Below, piece after piece: positions 1-8,865 of a stretch of 46,756 bases of DNA. The DNA lies in the NCBI GenBank assembly GCA_910587805.1, contig CAJUNM010000015.1, positions 1 through 46,756 on the forward strand. The letters are read 5' to 3'. This stretch comes from an uncultured Christensenellaceae bacterium (GTDB lineage: Bacteria; Bacillota; Clostridia; Christensenellales; Pumilibacteraceae). Position 1 is the first letter of the stretch; every line of letters starts with the position of its first letter. Below the pieces are notes generated by a model. It ran no database searches and was not told the DNA's origin. It worked only from the letters and a program-made list of their open reading frames with translations. A program made the translations under genes and the position numbers.

Positions 1-55
1 TTTTCGGGATTTTTCTGTAATTTCCTCGAATTTATCCCTATTCGACAGTATTTTT

Positions 56-75
56 ATGCGTTAATACTAACGCAT
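56..75. repeat. 8-bp perfect inverted repeat
   Basis: ATGCGTTA (56-63) pairs with TAACGCAT (68-75) across a 4-nt loop. No U-tract follows in the minus direction, so this is not a convincing terminator for the upstream protease gene. The first 100 bases hold no other gene that I can see. Confidence 0.4.
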
Positions 76-101
76 CACAGTAAAACTCGCTTTTTCAAAC
101 G

Positions 102-135
102 AAAAATCCCCGAGCTTGCTCGAAACGTCGGGGAT
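102..135 (-). terminator. Rho-independent terminator of the HtrA gene
   Basis: On the minus strand an 8-bp GC-rich stem (ATCCCCGA / TCGGGGAT, plus-strand arms 106-113 and 128-135) is followed at once by a run of five T. It lies just downstream of the protease stop codon. Confidence 0.8.
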
Positions 136-162
136 AATCTATAGTTACACAACCGCAAACTC

Positions 163-1290
163 TCAAGCGGATTTCTGACGCGCGACGGCGGTAAACGCCG
201 TAGGCGATTTTTCAAACTGAACGGTATATCTGCCGAAACCCGACGACACGAGCGAACCTCGGTAAACGATTATTTCCGCTTCGTCGCCGGGGGTCAGCGA
301 CGCGATAGCGTCGTTATAAGATAACAATGTGGTTATGTCTCTGCCGTTTATGCTCGCTATTTTATCGTATTGCTTGAATTCGCCGACCGCCGAGCTTGCG
401 TCGGTAACGTACACGGTCGATGTTGCGCCGTCCGTAGTGCCGACCGCTACTTTAATCCCGAGATCGACTCTGCCCTGTACGACTTTGTATCTGACGAGAT
501 CGTCGAATATGCCTTTGGCTATATTCCCGGAAATGGCAAAACAAATGCCTTCCACTTCCTCGTCGCTCGTTTTTGCGTTGACCACGCCTATAAGCTCGCC
601 GCGCATATTGAACAAACCGCCGCCGGAGTTTCCGGGATTGATCGCCGTATCGGTCTGCAACAGCGTCATCGTGTAATCGTCGACCGCTATCGATCTGCCC
701 TTAGCGGACAGTATGCCTTTTGTAACAGTGCCGCCGAGCGAGCCGAGCGGATTTCCTATGGCGATGAGATCGTCGCCTATGCGCAATGTATCGCTGTTTC
801 CCCACTGCGCTACGTTGAGCGTGTGCTGCTCCTCTATCGCGACGACAGCGATGTCGCCCGCCTCGTCGGCTGCGACAAGAGTCGCGGGATAACTCGCCGC
901 AGTCGCGCCCGATTCGTCCGAACGCAACGTTACGGTTATATTGCTCGCGCCCGTCACCACATGATTGTTAGTGATAACGTAATATTTATCGCCGTCGTCG
1001 TGCCCGACAATAACTCCGCTGCCCGCGCCCGACACTATATACTGCTGTCCCCAGCTCGTGGTCACGCTTTCCGTGCGTATCTCCACTACCGACTTTGCCA
1101 CGGCGTCCACGACTTCCGCCGTGCTCGAATATATCGTCGAATCGGTCGAAACGTACGACGTGATGTTCGGCGCGTTCAGCTCGCCAGCCGCCACTCCGCC
1201 GTAATAACAACCCACGCCTACGCCTATACATGCGCACGCTGCGACCGCACCCGCAATGATGAGCGCATTTTTCATTTTCGTGTTATCCAT
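163..1290 (-). CDS. HtrA/DegP-like trypsin-family serine protease with PDZ domain
   Basis: This is a membrane-anchored serine protease of the HtrA family, which degrades or refolds damaged envelope proteins. An N-terminal hydrophobic segment (about residues 8-28) with few charges anchors it or acts as a signal. The S1 triad is visible: His110 (in NNHVV), Asp146 (in GDIAVV) and Ser222 (in GNSGGG). A PDZ-like region occupies about residues 270-355. At 375 aa it is typical for a one-PDZ HtrA. The ATG has a GGAGGG Shine-Dalgarno about 11 nt upstream and a TATAAT-like box further up. It is monocistronic, with a good terminator downstream. The family is certain; the substrate is unknown. Confidence 0.93.
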   Translation of the reverse strand: MDNTKMKNALIIAGAVAACACIGVGVGCYYGGVAAGELNAPNITSYVSTDSTIYSSTAEVVDAVAKSVVEIRTESVTTSWGQQYIVSGAGSGVIVGHDDGDKYYVITNNHVVTGASNITVTLRSDESGATAASYPATLVAADEAGDIAVVAIEEQHTLNVAQWGNSDTLRIGDDLIAIGNPLGSLGGTVTKGILSAKGRSIAVDDYTMTLLQTDTAINPGNSGGGLFNMRGELIGVVNAKTSDEEVEGICFAISGNIAKGIFDDLVRYKVVQGRVDLGIKVAVGTTDGATSTVYVTDASSAVGEFKQYDKIASINGRDITTLLSYNDAIASLTPGDEAEIIVYRGSLVSSGFGRYTVQFEKSPTAFTAVARQKSA

Positions 1291-1378
1291 GGTCCGATAC
1301 TCCCTCCGACATAATTATATTATACGCTCCGCAATTGGATATTAAATGTTAAATGTGTGACCGCAATAAATATTATTT

Positions 1379-1416
1379 CCGTGGTCTATCACCTAAATAC
1401 ATAGGGTATATCACGG
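1379..1416. repeat. Imperfect palindrome upstream of the HtrA gene
   Basis: CCGTG (1379-1383) pairs with CACGG (1412-1416), with an inner CCTA/TAGG pair around a 6-nt loop. It lies in the roughly 250-nt gap between the helicase stop and the HtrA start, upstream of the HtrA promoter region. It could be an operator or part of a structured 3' end of the helicase message; the sequence does not decide. Confidence 0.3.
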
Positions 1417-1483
1417 TTTAACACTATTTCAACACAAATACTGCGATATATACTTTTTTCTAAGGTTGCGATTCTTCGCCGAC

Positions 1484-1535
1484 GCTCAGAATGACAAAAG
1501 CAGTAGCTTTATCTATGTTAATATCTTTTGTCATA
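1484..1535 (+). repeat. Dispersed repeat, copy A
   Basis: A block of about 50 bp containing CAGAATGACAAAAGC recurs in inverted orientation at about 18161-18212, with most positions identical. Within this copy ATGACAAAAG (1491-1500) and CTTTTGTCAT (1525-1534) form a 10-bp inverted repeat. It sits just after the helicase stop codon. Short extragenic repeats resembling GATTCTTCG...CTCAGAATGACAAA are common in gut Firmicutes genomes, and this may be one of them. Confidence 0.5.
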
Positions 1536-1544
1536 CGCAGCAGT

Positions 1545-3377
1545 TTAATTGATAATATACAGCTCGCTCAAAGCTCTTGTATACGCGACGTATTTTTCCC
1601 TATCGGTGAGCGACGCGCCGCAAACATATACGCGTTCGTACTCCATGCCTTTACATTCCTTTACGGTGTACAGCTTATCCGCGGGTACGAAACTTTCGAG
1701 CGCGGTTTTGATCGCGGTATCGCGCTCGGAATATATAACGGCTATGCGATCGTCGGCGGCGCGGGCAAGCTCGGCTTTGAGCGCGGACATATCAATATAT
1801 TCCACCTTGCCGCCCTCGAGCCCGAGCGAAGTAACGTTCATGCTCAACAGCCCGTTTACAAACTCGGTGATCTCGCGCGCGTTGCGGTAATTCTCGTTTA
1901 ACGCGTATCTTTTCGTATTCCAAAGCTCGTCGAGTTTATCGAACGAGCCGATGCCCCTGCCGTCCGCTATCTGCTGATTCTCGTCGCCGTAAACGTTGAC
2001 GACAGCTTTCGTGCATTCGGCGAGAAGTTTATATTCGTTAAAGAACAAGTCCTGCGCTTCGTCGATGAACAACGCTTTTGAAAAATCGGGTTTACCCAAA
2101 ATATAACAGTACGCGGTGAGCAACAGGTACAGTTTGCATTTGGTGAGCGCGCCCGAAGAACCAAGCCCGTTTAAGCACTCGAATTTTTTAAGATCGATAT
2201 TGACAGCGGGGCGTTTCGGTTTTTCGGCTGTGCTCGACATATTGTTTGCGCGCGCCCAATCGACCTCGCGCTCGTATGCCGTGCGCGCGTCGCGGTAGCG
2301 CGAATACGCCGCAAGATAGCTCTTTTTTATGGGCGACAACGCGGTTATGAACGCGCGTTTAACGCCGTCGCCGTAAAGCCGCACGACCGTTTCGTCGGAC
2401 AGCGACTCGTCGCCTTCCGTTTCGCCCGCCACGGCGCGGCGCAAACTGCTCGACACGCCTTTCATGGAAAGCAAAATCTCGCGGTAAAGTTCCGGCACGG
2501 TGACGCGGCGAGCGGCGTTTATCATCAGATCGTCCACAACGGGCTGTATGTGCTCGATATACCGCTTGCTCGGCGAAACGATGATCGCGTTGTCAAGCTC
2601 TATGCGCTTATTGAAACTCAAATATTCGAGCCGCTGTAAAATGATCATTGTTTTTCCGCAGCCGGCGCAACCCGTGACTACGCAATTCTCATCGGCAGGG
2701 CGCGTGATTATCGCGTTCTGATTGGCTTGTATCGTAGGGATAATATCGGTAAGCCTCTTATCGCCGCGGCGAACCCTGAGCATATGCGCGAGGAACTTAT
2801 CGTACACAACGCCGCCGCTCTCTTTGGAATAATCCTGAAACACCGCCATCAGCTTCCCGCCGCGTATATCGAACTTGCGGCGAAACACCACTTCGTACGT
2901 ATACCCGTTGCACTCGACCGTTCCGTTCTCGAACCGCTCGTAAATCTTATTCCCCAGCGGCGAGTTGTGCGAGTATACAATAACCCTATCTTTATATACT
3001 ATCAGATGCGCGCCGATGTAAATGTCGGTCTCGCCCTCGAGCGGAGCAGCGGAAAACAGCGAACGCGCGCGCGTCATGCTCGGCGTGTCCCGCTCGGTCT
3101 TGCCCGCGATCGGTATAAGTTTCATGCGCGCAAAATACGGCGCGGACAAACTCGCCTTGAGCAAACGCACGTCGCGTCTGCGCGCGTCGTGACGAAATTT
3201 TTCGTCACGGTAATCGAGCACTTCCGAATCGTCGTAAAAATTGACCGATCTATACTCGAACCCGTCGCTCTCGAGCAAACGTATCTGCTCGCGTATCATT
3301 TTGATCACGCGCTCGAGATGCTCGCTCTCCTCCGCAATCTCCTTCGCGTTGAAATTATCGCTTTCCGAAAAATCCAT
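1545..3377 (-). CDS. UvrD/HelD-like superfamily 1 helicase
   Basis: This is an SF1 ATP-dependent helicase or translocase. A charged coiled-coil-like N-terminus (residues 1-80) precedes a region typical of HelD (RNA polymerase recycling) proteins. The Walker A motif is GCAGCGKT (236-243), motif II is DEAQD (439-443), and later motifs include GDENQQ, NENYRN and AYTRA near the C-terminus. At 610 aa it is shorter than Bacillus HelD (about 770 aa), so it may be a reduced HelD-like or another UvrD-like enzyme. A TTGACA-18-TACAAT promoter ends 7 nt before the ATG and there is no Shine-Dalgarno, so the mRNA is probably leaderless. It does not appear to share an operon with its neighbours. Confidence 0.85.
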   Translation of the reverse strand: MDFSESDNFNAKEIAEESEHLERVIKMIREQIRLLESDGFEYRSVNFYDDSEVLDYRDEKFRHDARRRDVRLLKASLSAPYFARMKLIPIAGKTERDTPSMTRARSLFSAAPLEGETDIYIGAHLIVYKDRVIVYSHNSPLGNKIYERFENGTVECNGYTYEVVFRRKFDIRGGKLMAVFQDYSKESGGVVYDKFLAHMLRVRRGDKRLTDIIPTIQANQNAIITRPADENCVVTGCAGCGKTMIILQRLEYLSFNKRIELDNAIIVSPSKRYIEHIQPVVDDLMINAARRVTVPELYREILLSMKGVSSSLRRAVAGETEGDESLSDETVVRLYGDGVKRAFITALSPIKKSYLAAYSRYRDARTAYEREVDWARANNMSSTAEKPKRPAVNIDLKKFECLNGLGSSGALTKCKLYLLLTAYCYILGKPDFSKALFIDEAQDLFFNEYKLLAECTKAVVNVYGDENQQIADGRGIGSFDKLDELWNTKRYALNENYRNAREITEFVNGLLSMNVTSLGLEGGKVEYIDMSALKAELARAADDRIAVIYSERDTAIKTALESFVPADKLYTVKECKGMEYERVYVCGASLTDREKYVAYTRALSELYIIN

Positions 3378-3384
3378 AACTTGT

Positions 3385-3414
3385 ATTGTAGCACACGTAT
3401 TTCGCGGTTGTCAA
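3385..3414 (-). promoter_or_regulatory. Promoter of the helicase gene (leaderless)
   Basis: TTGACA (3409-3414) and TACAAT (3385-3390) are separated by 18 nt, with an extended -10 TGC before TACAAT. Only 7 nt separate the -10 from the ATG, placing the expected start of transcription at or next to the start codon. Confidence 0.8.
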
Positions 3415-3523
3415 ACGATTGACGCCGCCGATACGTTTTCAAGCTCTTCCATTCGCGAGCGCACGGAGATACAAACGACGCGCCGTAAATCCCAAACCGC
3501 AAAATTATTTCACGAAACGCAAT

Positions 3524-3557
3524 AAAAAAACCGTTCGTCACGAATTAACGACGGTTT
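3524..3557 (-). terminator. Terminator of the transporter-kinase operon
   Basis: Read on the minus strand, AAACCGTCGT and ACGAACGGTTT form a stem with one bulged base, followed by seven T in total. It lies about 40 nt after the ribokinase stop codon. Confidence 0.75.
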
Positions 3558-3596
3558 GTGTTTGGATATGGTTTCAAACGGCGCGACATGCGCGGG

Positions 3597-4535
3597 TTAT
3601 TTTTTGATTTCTTTTACGTACATTGCGTTTACTTCCTCGGCGGACGGAATACTCTCCGACGCGCCGCGGCGAGTGACCGCTATCGACGCCGCACGGTTCG
3701 CGAACGCGCAAGCTTCTTTGAACGAGTACATTCCTATGTGCGGGTACGTGAGCGCAAACGCTCCGACAAAAGTGTCGCCCGCGCCCGTGGTATCGACTGC
3801 GGCGACCTTGTATGCGGGCAGTTGCTCGAATATCCTGTTCCCGTCCGACAAAGCGATGCCGCGCTCGCCGAGCGTGAGCACCACGTATTGCACTCCGCGC
3901 TCGTGGAACTTATCCACCGCGTCGCGGATAGAATCGGGATCGCGCGGTACGATGCCCGTGAGTTCTTGCGTTTCGACCTCGTTAGGGATTATAACGTCCA
4001 CACTGTAAAACAGATCGTCGGGCAACGCCTTTGCCGGCGCGGGATTGAGTATGGTAGTCATGCCGAGAGAACGCGCTTTGCGCAATGCGTACGCCACTAC
4101 GTACAACGGCACTTCGAGCTGACATAAAAGCGTGTCCGCGCTCGTCGCTTTGCAAAGCGCCTCGTCTATGTCCGTTTTGGTAATGCCCGAGTTTGCGCCG
4201 CCGTAAACTATTATACGGTTATCCTTAGGCGTGACCATGACCATAGCCGAGCCTGTGGCGCGGTTCACTTTGCGCACGTTGCTTGTACCCACGCCGAAAC
4301 CCTCGAGCGTGTTTACAAGCTCGCTGCCCGTAGCGTCCTTGCCCACGCAGCCTATCATTTGTACAAGCATTTTATTTTGCGGCGCGCCCAGCTTCGCGAT
4401 CGCGACCGCTTGGTTCGCGCCCTTGCCGCCGAGTCCCATGCTGCACCCGTCGGCAATGAGCGTTTCGCCCTTTTTGGGTATGCGCTCAACCTCTAACGAC
4501 GTATCGAGATTGATACTGCCGAGAACGTATATCAT
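3597..4535 (-). CDS. PfkB-family carbohydrate kinase, ribokinase-like
   Basis: This cytosolic ATP-dependent sugar kinase most resembles ribokinase, which makes ribose 5-phosphate from ribose. The N-terminal PfkB signature includes GGKGANQA (36-43). The C-terminal signature DTTGAGD (248-254) supplies the catalytic Asp254 and the anion hole. At 312 aa it has the normal family length. Its ATG overlaps the stop codon of the upstream Na/Pi transporter gene by 4 nt (ATGA), so the two are translationally coupled. No ribose transporter is adjacent, so another nucleoside or sugar substrate is possible. Confidence 0.85.
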   Translation of the reverse strand: MIYVLGSINLDTSLEVERIPKKGETLIADGCSMGLGGKGANQAVAIAKLGAPQNKMLVQMIGCVGKDATGSELVNTLEGFGVGTSNVRKVNRATGSAMVMVTPKDNRIIVYGGANSGITKTDIDEALCKATSADTLLCQLEVPLYVVAYALRKARSLGMTTILNPAPAKALPDDLFYSVDVIIPNEVETQELTGIVPRDPDSIRDAVDKFHERGVQYVVLTLGERGIALSDGNRIFEQLPAYKVAAVDTTGAGDTFVGAFALTYPHIGMYSFKEACAFANRAASIAVTRRGASESIPSAEEVNAMYVKEIKK

Positions 4536-6466
4536 TTTTTCCCGCCCTCCACTATTGCGTCGATCTTTGCGTCTTCGTCTGCCTGCTCCGCGGTTTCGTC
4601 TGCGGCGCGGTCGTTTCGATCGCCGTCTCGACCCGTCTCGAACTTTTCGACGTTTTTTAATTTTTTATTGCGTTTTTTCTTTTCGCATTTCTCCGTTTTA
4701 GCTGTTTCGCCCCGCGCCGCCGCCTCGTCTTGCGCTTTGCTCTTGCGCTCGTGCGAACGGCGTTTTTGCTCCTCGGCGATCTTTTCCATCGCTTCGCGCT
4801 GCGAGCCTGTGGGCGATTTGATAGAGAACGCTATATTTGTAAGATGATCCGCTATACGCTCGAGCGAGCTTATTATGGAATAGAAATGCGTTCCGCTCTC
4901 CACCGAGCAACCGCCCGAATTGAGCCGTTCGATGTGATTGTTGGCGAGCACGCGCTTTGTCATGTCCATATCTTCTTCGCGCGCCGAAAACTCGGGGAGC
5001 TTGCTCACCGCATTGTTCTCGAATATGTACATCGCCTCGTCGAACATGGCGATAACTTTATCGTACATATCCACAAGTTCGTCCGCCGCTTCTTGCGTGA
5101 ACTTGCAGTCGTTTTGAATCATCTCGTCGGCGTCGTCGATAAAGTTTTTGGCGTAGTCGGCTATGCGCTCGATGTCGCTGACGACGCGGAAAAGCGAACC
5201 GACGAATTTCTCGTCCGTTCTGCCGAGCGAGAGCGACGAAAGCTTTATCAGATATTTAGTCAAACCCTTATGAACGAAGTTGATGCACTGCTCCTGCTTT
5301 GCCACTTCCTCGCGCGCGGACGCGTCGAGGTTGAGCACTGCGTTCATGGCGCGCTTGAGATTGGACTTTGCCATTTCGCCCATGTGATCGACTTCGCGCT
5401 TGACCTGTGCGACGGCTATGGGCGGAGTCTGCAAAAATCTGTCGTCTATAAAGTACATGTGCGGGTCGTCGTTCTTGCCGCCGCGCTTATCGCGCACGAG
5501 CAGCGTGGCGAGCTTGGTCAGCGGCTTTATGAACGGCAATAGCAACGCCGTGGTTATTACGTTGAAAAACACGTGGAACAGCGCGACCTGCATTTGCGGA
5601 TTGCCGGGCATCATTTGCTCAAGCAACCACACCGCGCCGTCGCGGAATATCCATATAAATACGGTGAATACTATCGTACCTATAAAGTTAAACAGCAGAT
5701 GTATTACCGCCGTTCGCTTGGCATTGGTGCTGGCTCCGATCGACGCCAGAATAGCCGTGATACACGTGCCGATGTTAGTTCCGAGCATTACAAACAGCGC
5801 GCTGCTCATACTGATAATCGGATCGCCGCCCGCAACCGGCGCAGCCATTGTAACCACGATTGCCGTCATTGCAGCGGACGATTGAAACAACGCGGTAAAA
5901 ATCATGCCGATGAGAATAAGCAGTAACGGGAAATTTACAACTTTTAATAAGCTTTGAACGCCGTTCGCCATAGTCGGATTATCGAATGCTCCGCTCATAA
6001 GCGACAAGCTGACGAACATTAAACCGATACCTATAATAGCCGAGCCGATTCGCTTTGCTTTATCATGCTTGGCAAACATATTAATCATTATGCCTATAAA
6101 TGTAAGCAACGCCAATATATCGGTTATCTTAAATCCCGAATCGAACCCCGATAACCCTATAATAATGCCGGTGAAAGTAGTGCCTATGTTGGCGCCCATG
6201 ATTATCGCCGTAGCTTGAAACAACGTCATAAGCCCCGCGTTGACGAAACCTATGACCATGACGGTAGTCGCAGACGACGAATTGACGATCATTGTTGCCA
6301 AGGCGCCGACCCCTACCCCCGCGAATCGGTTGTTGCTTATTTTGCCGAACAGCTTGCGCATACCGCCGCCCGCGCTCCGCTCCAAACCGTCGCTCAGCAT
6401 TTTCATGCCTGCCATGAATACGCCGAGTCCTGCTATCAGAGATATAATGCTTAAGAAAACGTCCAA
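4532..6466 (-). CDS. Na/Pi cotransporter family protein with PhoU-like domain
   Basis: This is a membrane transporter predicted to bring phosphate in with sodium. The N-terminal half holds the two inverted Na/Pi repeats, with NSSSATT and QSSAA motifs and paired GANIGTT / GTNIGTC motifs. The C-terminal half has PhoU-like helices and a highly charged tail. I place the start at the TTG at 6466: it follows AGGGA by 10 nt and gives a protein starting DVFLSII, as in homologues. Upstream ATGs are excluded because a TTGACA-17-TATAAT promoter overlaps the ATG at 6496. The product is 644 aa. It is cotranscribed with the ribokinase-like gene. The family is certain; the phosphate role is inferred from the family. 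Confidence 0.88.
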   Translation of the reverse strand: MDVFLSIISLIAGLGVFMAGMKMLSDGLERSAGGGMRKLFGKISNNRFAGVGVGALATMIVNSSSATTVMVIGFVNAGLMTLFQATAIIMGANIGTTFTGIIIGLSGFDSGFKITDILALLTFIGIMINMFAKHDKAKRIGSAIIGIGLMFVSLSLMSGAFDNPTMANGVQSLLKVVNFPLLLILIGMIFTALFQSSAAMTAIVVTMAAPVAGGDPIISMSSALFVMLGTNIGTCITAILASIGASTNAKRTAVIHLLFNFIGTIVFTVFIWIFRDGAVWLLEQMMPGNPQMQVALFHVFFNVITTALLLPFIKPLTKLATLLVRDKRGGKNDDPHMYFIDDRFLQTPPIAVAQVKREVDHMGEMAKSNLKRAMNAVLNLDASAREEVAKQEQCINFVHKGLTKYLIKLSSLSLGRTDEKFVGSLFRVVSDIERIADYAKNFIDDADEMIQNDCKFTQEAADELVDMYDKVIAMFDEAMYIFENNAVSKLPEFSAREEDMDMTKRVLANNHIERLNSGGCSVESGTHFYSIISSLERIADHLTNIAFSIKSPTGSQREAMEKIAEEQKRRSHERKSKAQDEAAARGETAKTEKCEKKKRNKKLKNVEKFETGRDGDRNDRAADETAEQADEDAKIDAIVEGGKK

Positions 6467-6494
6467 GTAAATATGTTCCCTTGTATTTTTTCCC

Positions 6495-6523
6495 ATTATA
6501 CGACATTTTCGCCGTTTTGTCAA
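6495..6523 (-). promoter_or_regulatory. Consensus promoter of the Na/Pi-ribokinase operon
   Basis: TTGACA (6518-6523), a 17-nt spacer and TATAAT (6495-6500) match the sigma-A consensus at every position. The -10 overlaps an ATG that could otherwise be taken as the transporter start. Confidence 0.9.
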
Positions 6524-6601
6524 CAACCGAATGATATATACGCAACATAAAGCGTCGCGCTTTGCTTTACGGCGCATAACGGAAGTTTATCGCGCAAAGC
6601 A

Positions 6602-6630
6602 TTGCTTTATCGGTCGCAATGTGATATAAT
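6602..6630 (+). promoter_or_regulatory. Promoter of the M48 protease gene
   Basis: TTGCTT (6602-6607), a 17-nt spacer and TATAAT (6625-6630) with an extended TGA before the -10. It is divergent from the Na/Pi promoter. Transcription should begin near 6637, which excludes the ATGs at 6602 and 6632 as starts. Confidence 0.75.
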
Positions 6631-6664
6631 TATGAATAATACTTTGAACAAGCATAAGGAAAAT

Positions 6665-8716
6665 ATGAACGATTCCATAAAAAACGGTTTATTGCTATTC
6701 GCCAAACTGACGGTGTGCGCGCTTATATCGTTCGCCGCCTCCACGTCGGCTTTTTTTATCGGCGGAACTAAAGAAGTCTGGAACATCGTGCTTATAATCT
6801 CTTGCGTTGTTTTGGCGGTAATAATGATCGCGAACGTCGTCGGCACGGTGATTTTCAAACGATTGAGCGAAAAAATAAAAACGAAGCAAGCTCACGAATT
6901 TGCCGAAGGAATAATGAAAAAGATACAAGCCGATTATGACAAGGCTCGGCGAAACGTGAACGTCGTTCTGTTTTTTTCGTATTTTTACGTGTTGTTCATG
7001 ATAGCGCTTGTTATGCTCACAGTCTGCGCGCTTGCCGAAATTTTCTACGGCAAACTCGATCCGTACATAATAATTACGATCGCGGGCGCGCTGCCGTTAT
7101 ATCCGTTTATCAACGTGTTTTTCCATGTAGTGAAAAAGCCGATCGACATGCCGCCCGCACCGCTCGAGCTTTTCCCTTCCGCATATCCGCTGCTGTACGA
7201 TACCGCGCATGACGCGGCAAAAAAAGCGGGGTGCAACTACCCGGTTAAGCTTTTCGATGCGGGCTACGGCGTTTCCGTATCGCTGAACGGCAACATCGTA
7301 GTAATTTGCATGGAATATATGTACGTAGCCACGCTCACCCGCGCCGAGCTGTACAACGTTCTGCTGCACGAGTTCGCGCACGTAAAGAATAAGGATTCCG
7401 CGCGCGGCAAGGCATATGCGCGCGCCGAAAACGCTTTCTGCAATGACAGCGATAACTTTTCGCAAACGATCACTATGTTTTTTACGTTTATACCTACGGT
7501 ACTCGTCGCGTTCGCCGTAAACGCATATTCAACGCTCGCATCGCGCCATCACGAGATCGAGGCGGACGCGCTCGTAGCAAAGCTCGGCGACAAGCAAACG
7601 TATGTGAACGCGCTCGCGAAATCGCGCATGATCGGGCTTTTTCAAGCCCGCCCGCGCCGCGAACTCGACTTCGATTTTTACGCGCCCGAAGAACCGACCG
7701 CCGACTACGCCGCGCAAGAGCTTGCGCTGTTCGACGTTTACCGCACGCGGCACGAAAAGGCTTGGGATGAGTTTCTCGCAAAAGAAATTCCCGCCCGCGT
7801 CGATTCTCACCCCACATTCAAAATGCGTCGCGAGGCGTTCGGCTGCGAAACTTACAACGCGCACAACGTCGAGACGGACGAAAACTACAAGACCGAACAA
7901 AAAAACTTCGTCGCGCTTGCAGATAATATGATGCGCGACGCCAACTCCGCAAACTACAAGCAAATGCGCAACGAAATATACATAGAGCCGAAGAAGATCA
8001 TGGACGAATACGTCGAGGCGCAAGCGAGCGGCAAAGAACTCACCGAACCGCAAAAAACAGCTGCGATGCGCGCGTTTTACGGCGTCGACAACGATATGGC
8101 GGCAAAGATCGCCGACGAACTGATCGCGGCGCAACCGGACGCGCCGACCGCTAATTATATAAAAGGCTTGATCCTATACTTCGATTACGACCGCGAATGT
8201 CTCGGGTATTTCGCGACCGCGGGTAAGTCCGCCCAATTCGCAGACGCCGCGCTCGAGCTTACGGGGAACTTCTATCTTATGACGGGCGACGAAGACGGGA
8301 TCGCCGAGTACCGCAAGAACGCCGCAGACAATGCCCAAACGGTGCACGATACCGAAGTCGGCGTTAAAATGACATACAAAACCGTTTTTACTCCGTCCGA
8401 TATTGACGAACAAACGACTTCCGCATTGATCGAACGCATACGCAAAGAAACCAACTTGCACGTGAACAAGATATATACGGCAAAGTACACGGACGCGCGC
8501 GGCTTTGCGCACTACGCGGTGCTGCTCGTATATAAAAGAAAGGACCCGTCTCTGTTTATCGAAGAACTGAATGCGGCGTTCACCGCGATCGCATCGTTCA
8601 GCGATAAATACGATCTCATCCCCTGCTTCGGAAAAAAAGGTTTCTGCCGCAAAATAATCAAAACGCCGAACTCGCTCGTATACGACGCAAGCGCAAAGAT
8701 AATACGTAATGCGTAA
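6665..8716 (+). CDS. Membrane-bound M48-family metalloprotease
   Basis: This is a zinc metalloprotease of the Ste24/HtpX type, embedded in the membrane. Two hydrophobic segments lie in the first 70 residues and two more before residue 170. The zinc site is HEFAH (His235, Glu236, His239), with the third ligand in EIEAD further on, after another membrane segment. A long C-terminal extension of about 350 residues, helical and TPR-like, is unusual for HtpX and may bind partners. I chose the ATG at 6665 because AAGGA stands 4 nt before it and the promoter -10 lies at 6625-6630. The product is 683 aa. The protease family is clear; substrates are unknown. Confidence 0.85.
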   Translation: MNDSIKNGLLLFAKLTVCALISFAASTSAFFIGGTKEVWNIVLIISCVVLAVIMIANVVGTVIFKRLSEKIKTKQAHEFAEGIMKKIQADYDKARRNVNVVLFFSYFYVLFMIALVMLTVCALAEIFYGKLDPYIIITIAGALPLYPFINVFFHVVKKPIDMPPAPLELFPSAYPLLYDTAHDAAKKAGCNYPVKLFDAGYGVSVSLNGNIVVICMEYMYVATLTRAELYNVLLHEFAHVKNKDSARGKAYARAENAFCNDSDNFSQTITMFFTFIPTVLVAFAVNAYSTLASRHHEIEADALVAKLGDKQTYVNALAKSRMIGLFQARPRRELDFDFYAPEEPTADYAAQELALFDVYRTRHEKAWDEFLAKEIPARVDSHPTFKMRREAFGCETYNAHNVETDENYKTEQKNFVALADNMMRDANSANYKQMRNEIYIEPKKIMDEYVEAQASGKELTEPQKTAAMRAFYGVDNDMAAKIADELIAAQPDAPTANYIKGLILYFDYDRECLGYFATAGKSAQFADAALELTGNFYLMTGDEDGIAEYRKNAADNAQTVHDTEVGVKMTYKTVFTPSDIDEQTTSALIERIRKETNLHVNKIYTAKYTDARGFAHYAVLLVYKRKDPSLFIEELNAAFTAIASFSDKYDLIPCFGKKGFCRKIIKTPNSLVYDASAKIIRNA

Positions 8717-8848
8717 TTCTAATTAAAATATAACTTATCTTTTCTTTATGGAATAAATATTAAAAACAGCATTGACTCTATCTTTTCTCCGTTTCGACAA
8801 TCGACGGCAAAATAGCGGGTATTATCCGTAATTATTCGCGCGCATTAT

Positions 8849-8857
8849 TGTTATAAT
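8849..8857 (+). promoter_or_regulatory. Extended -10 promoter, leaderless
   Basis: TGT followed by TATAAT (8852-8857) forms an extended -10; no good -35 is visible. The ATG follows after 8 nt with no Shine-Dalgarno, so transcription probably begins at the start codon. Confidence 0.55.
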
Positions 8858-8865
8858 GGCGCAGT

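Noticed and set aside
370..1314. 314-aa plus-strand ORF
   Set aside because: It is antisense to the HtrA protease, with Arg/Tyr/His-rich composition and no recognisable domain.
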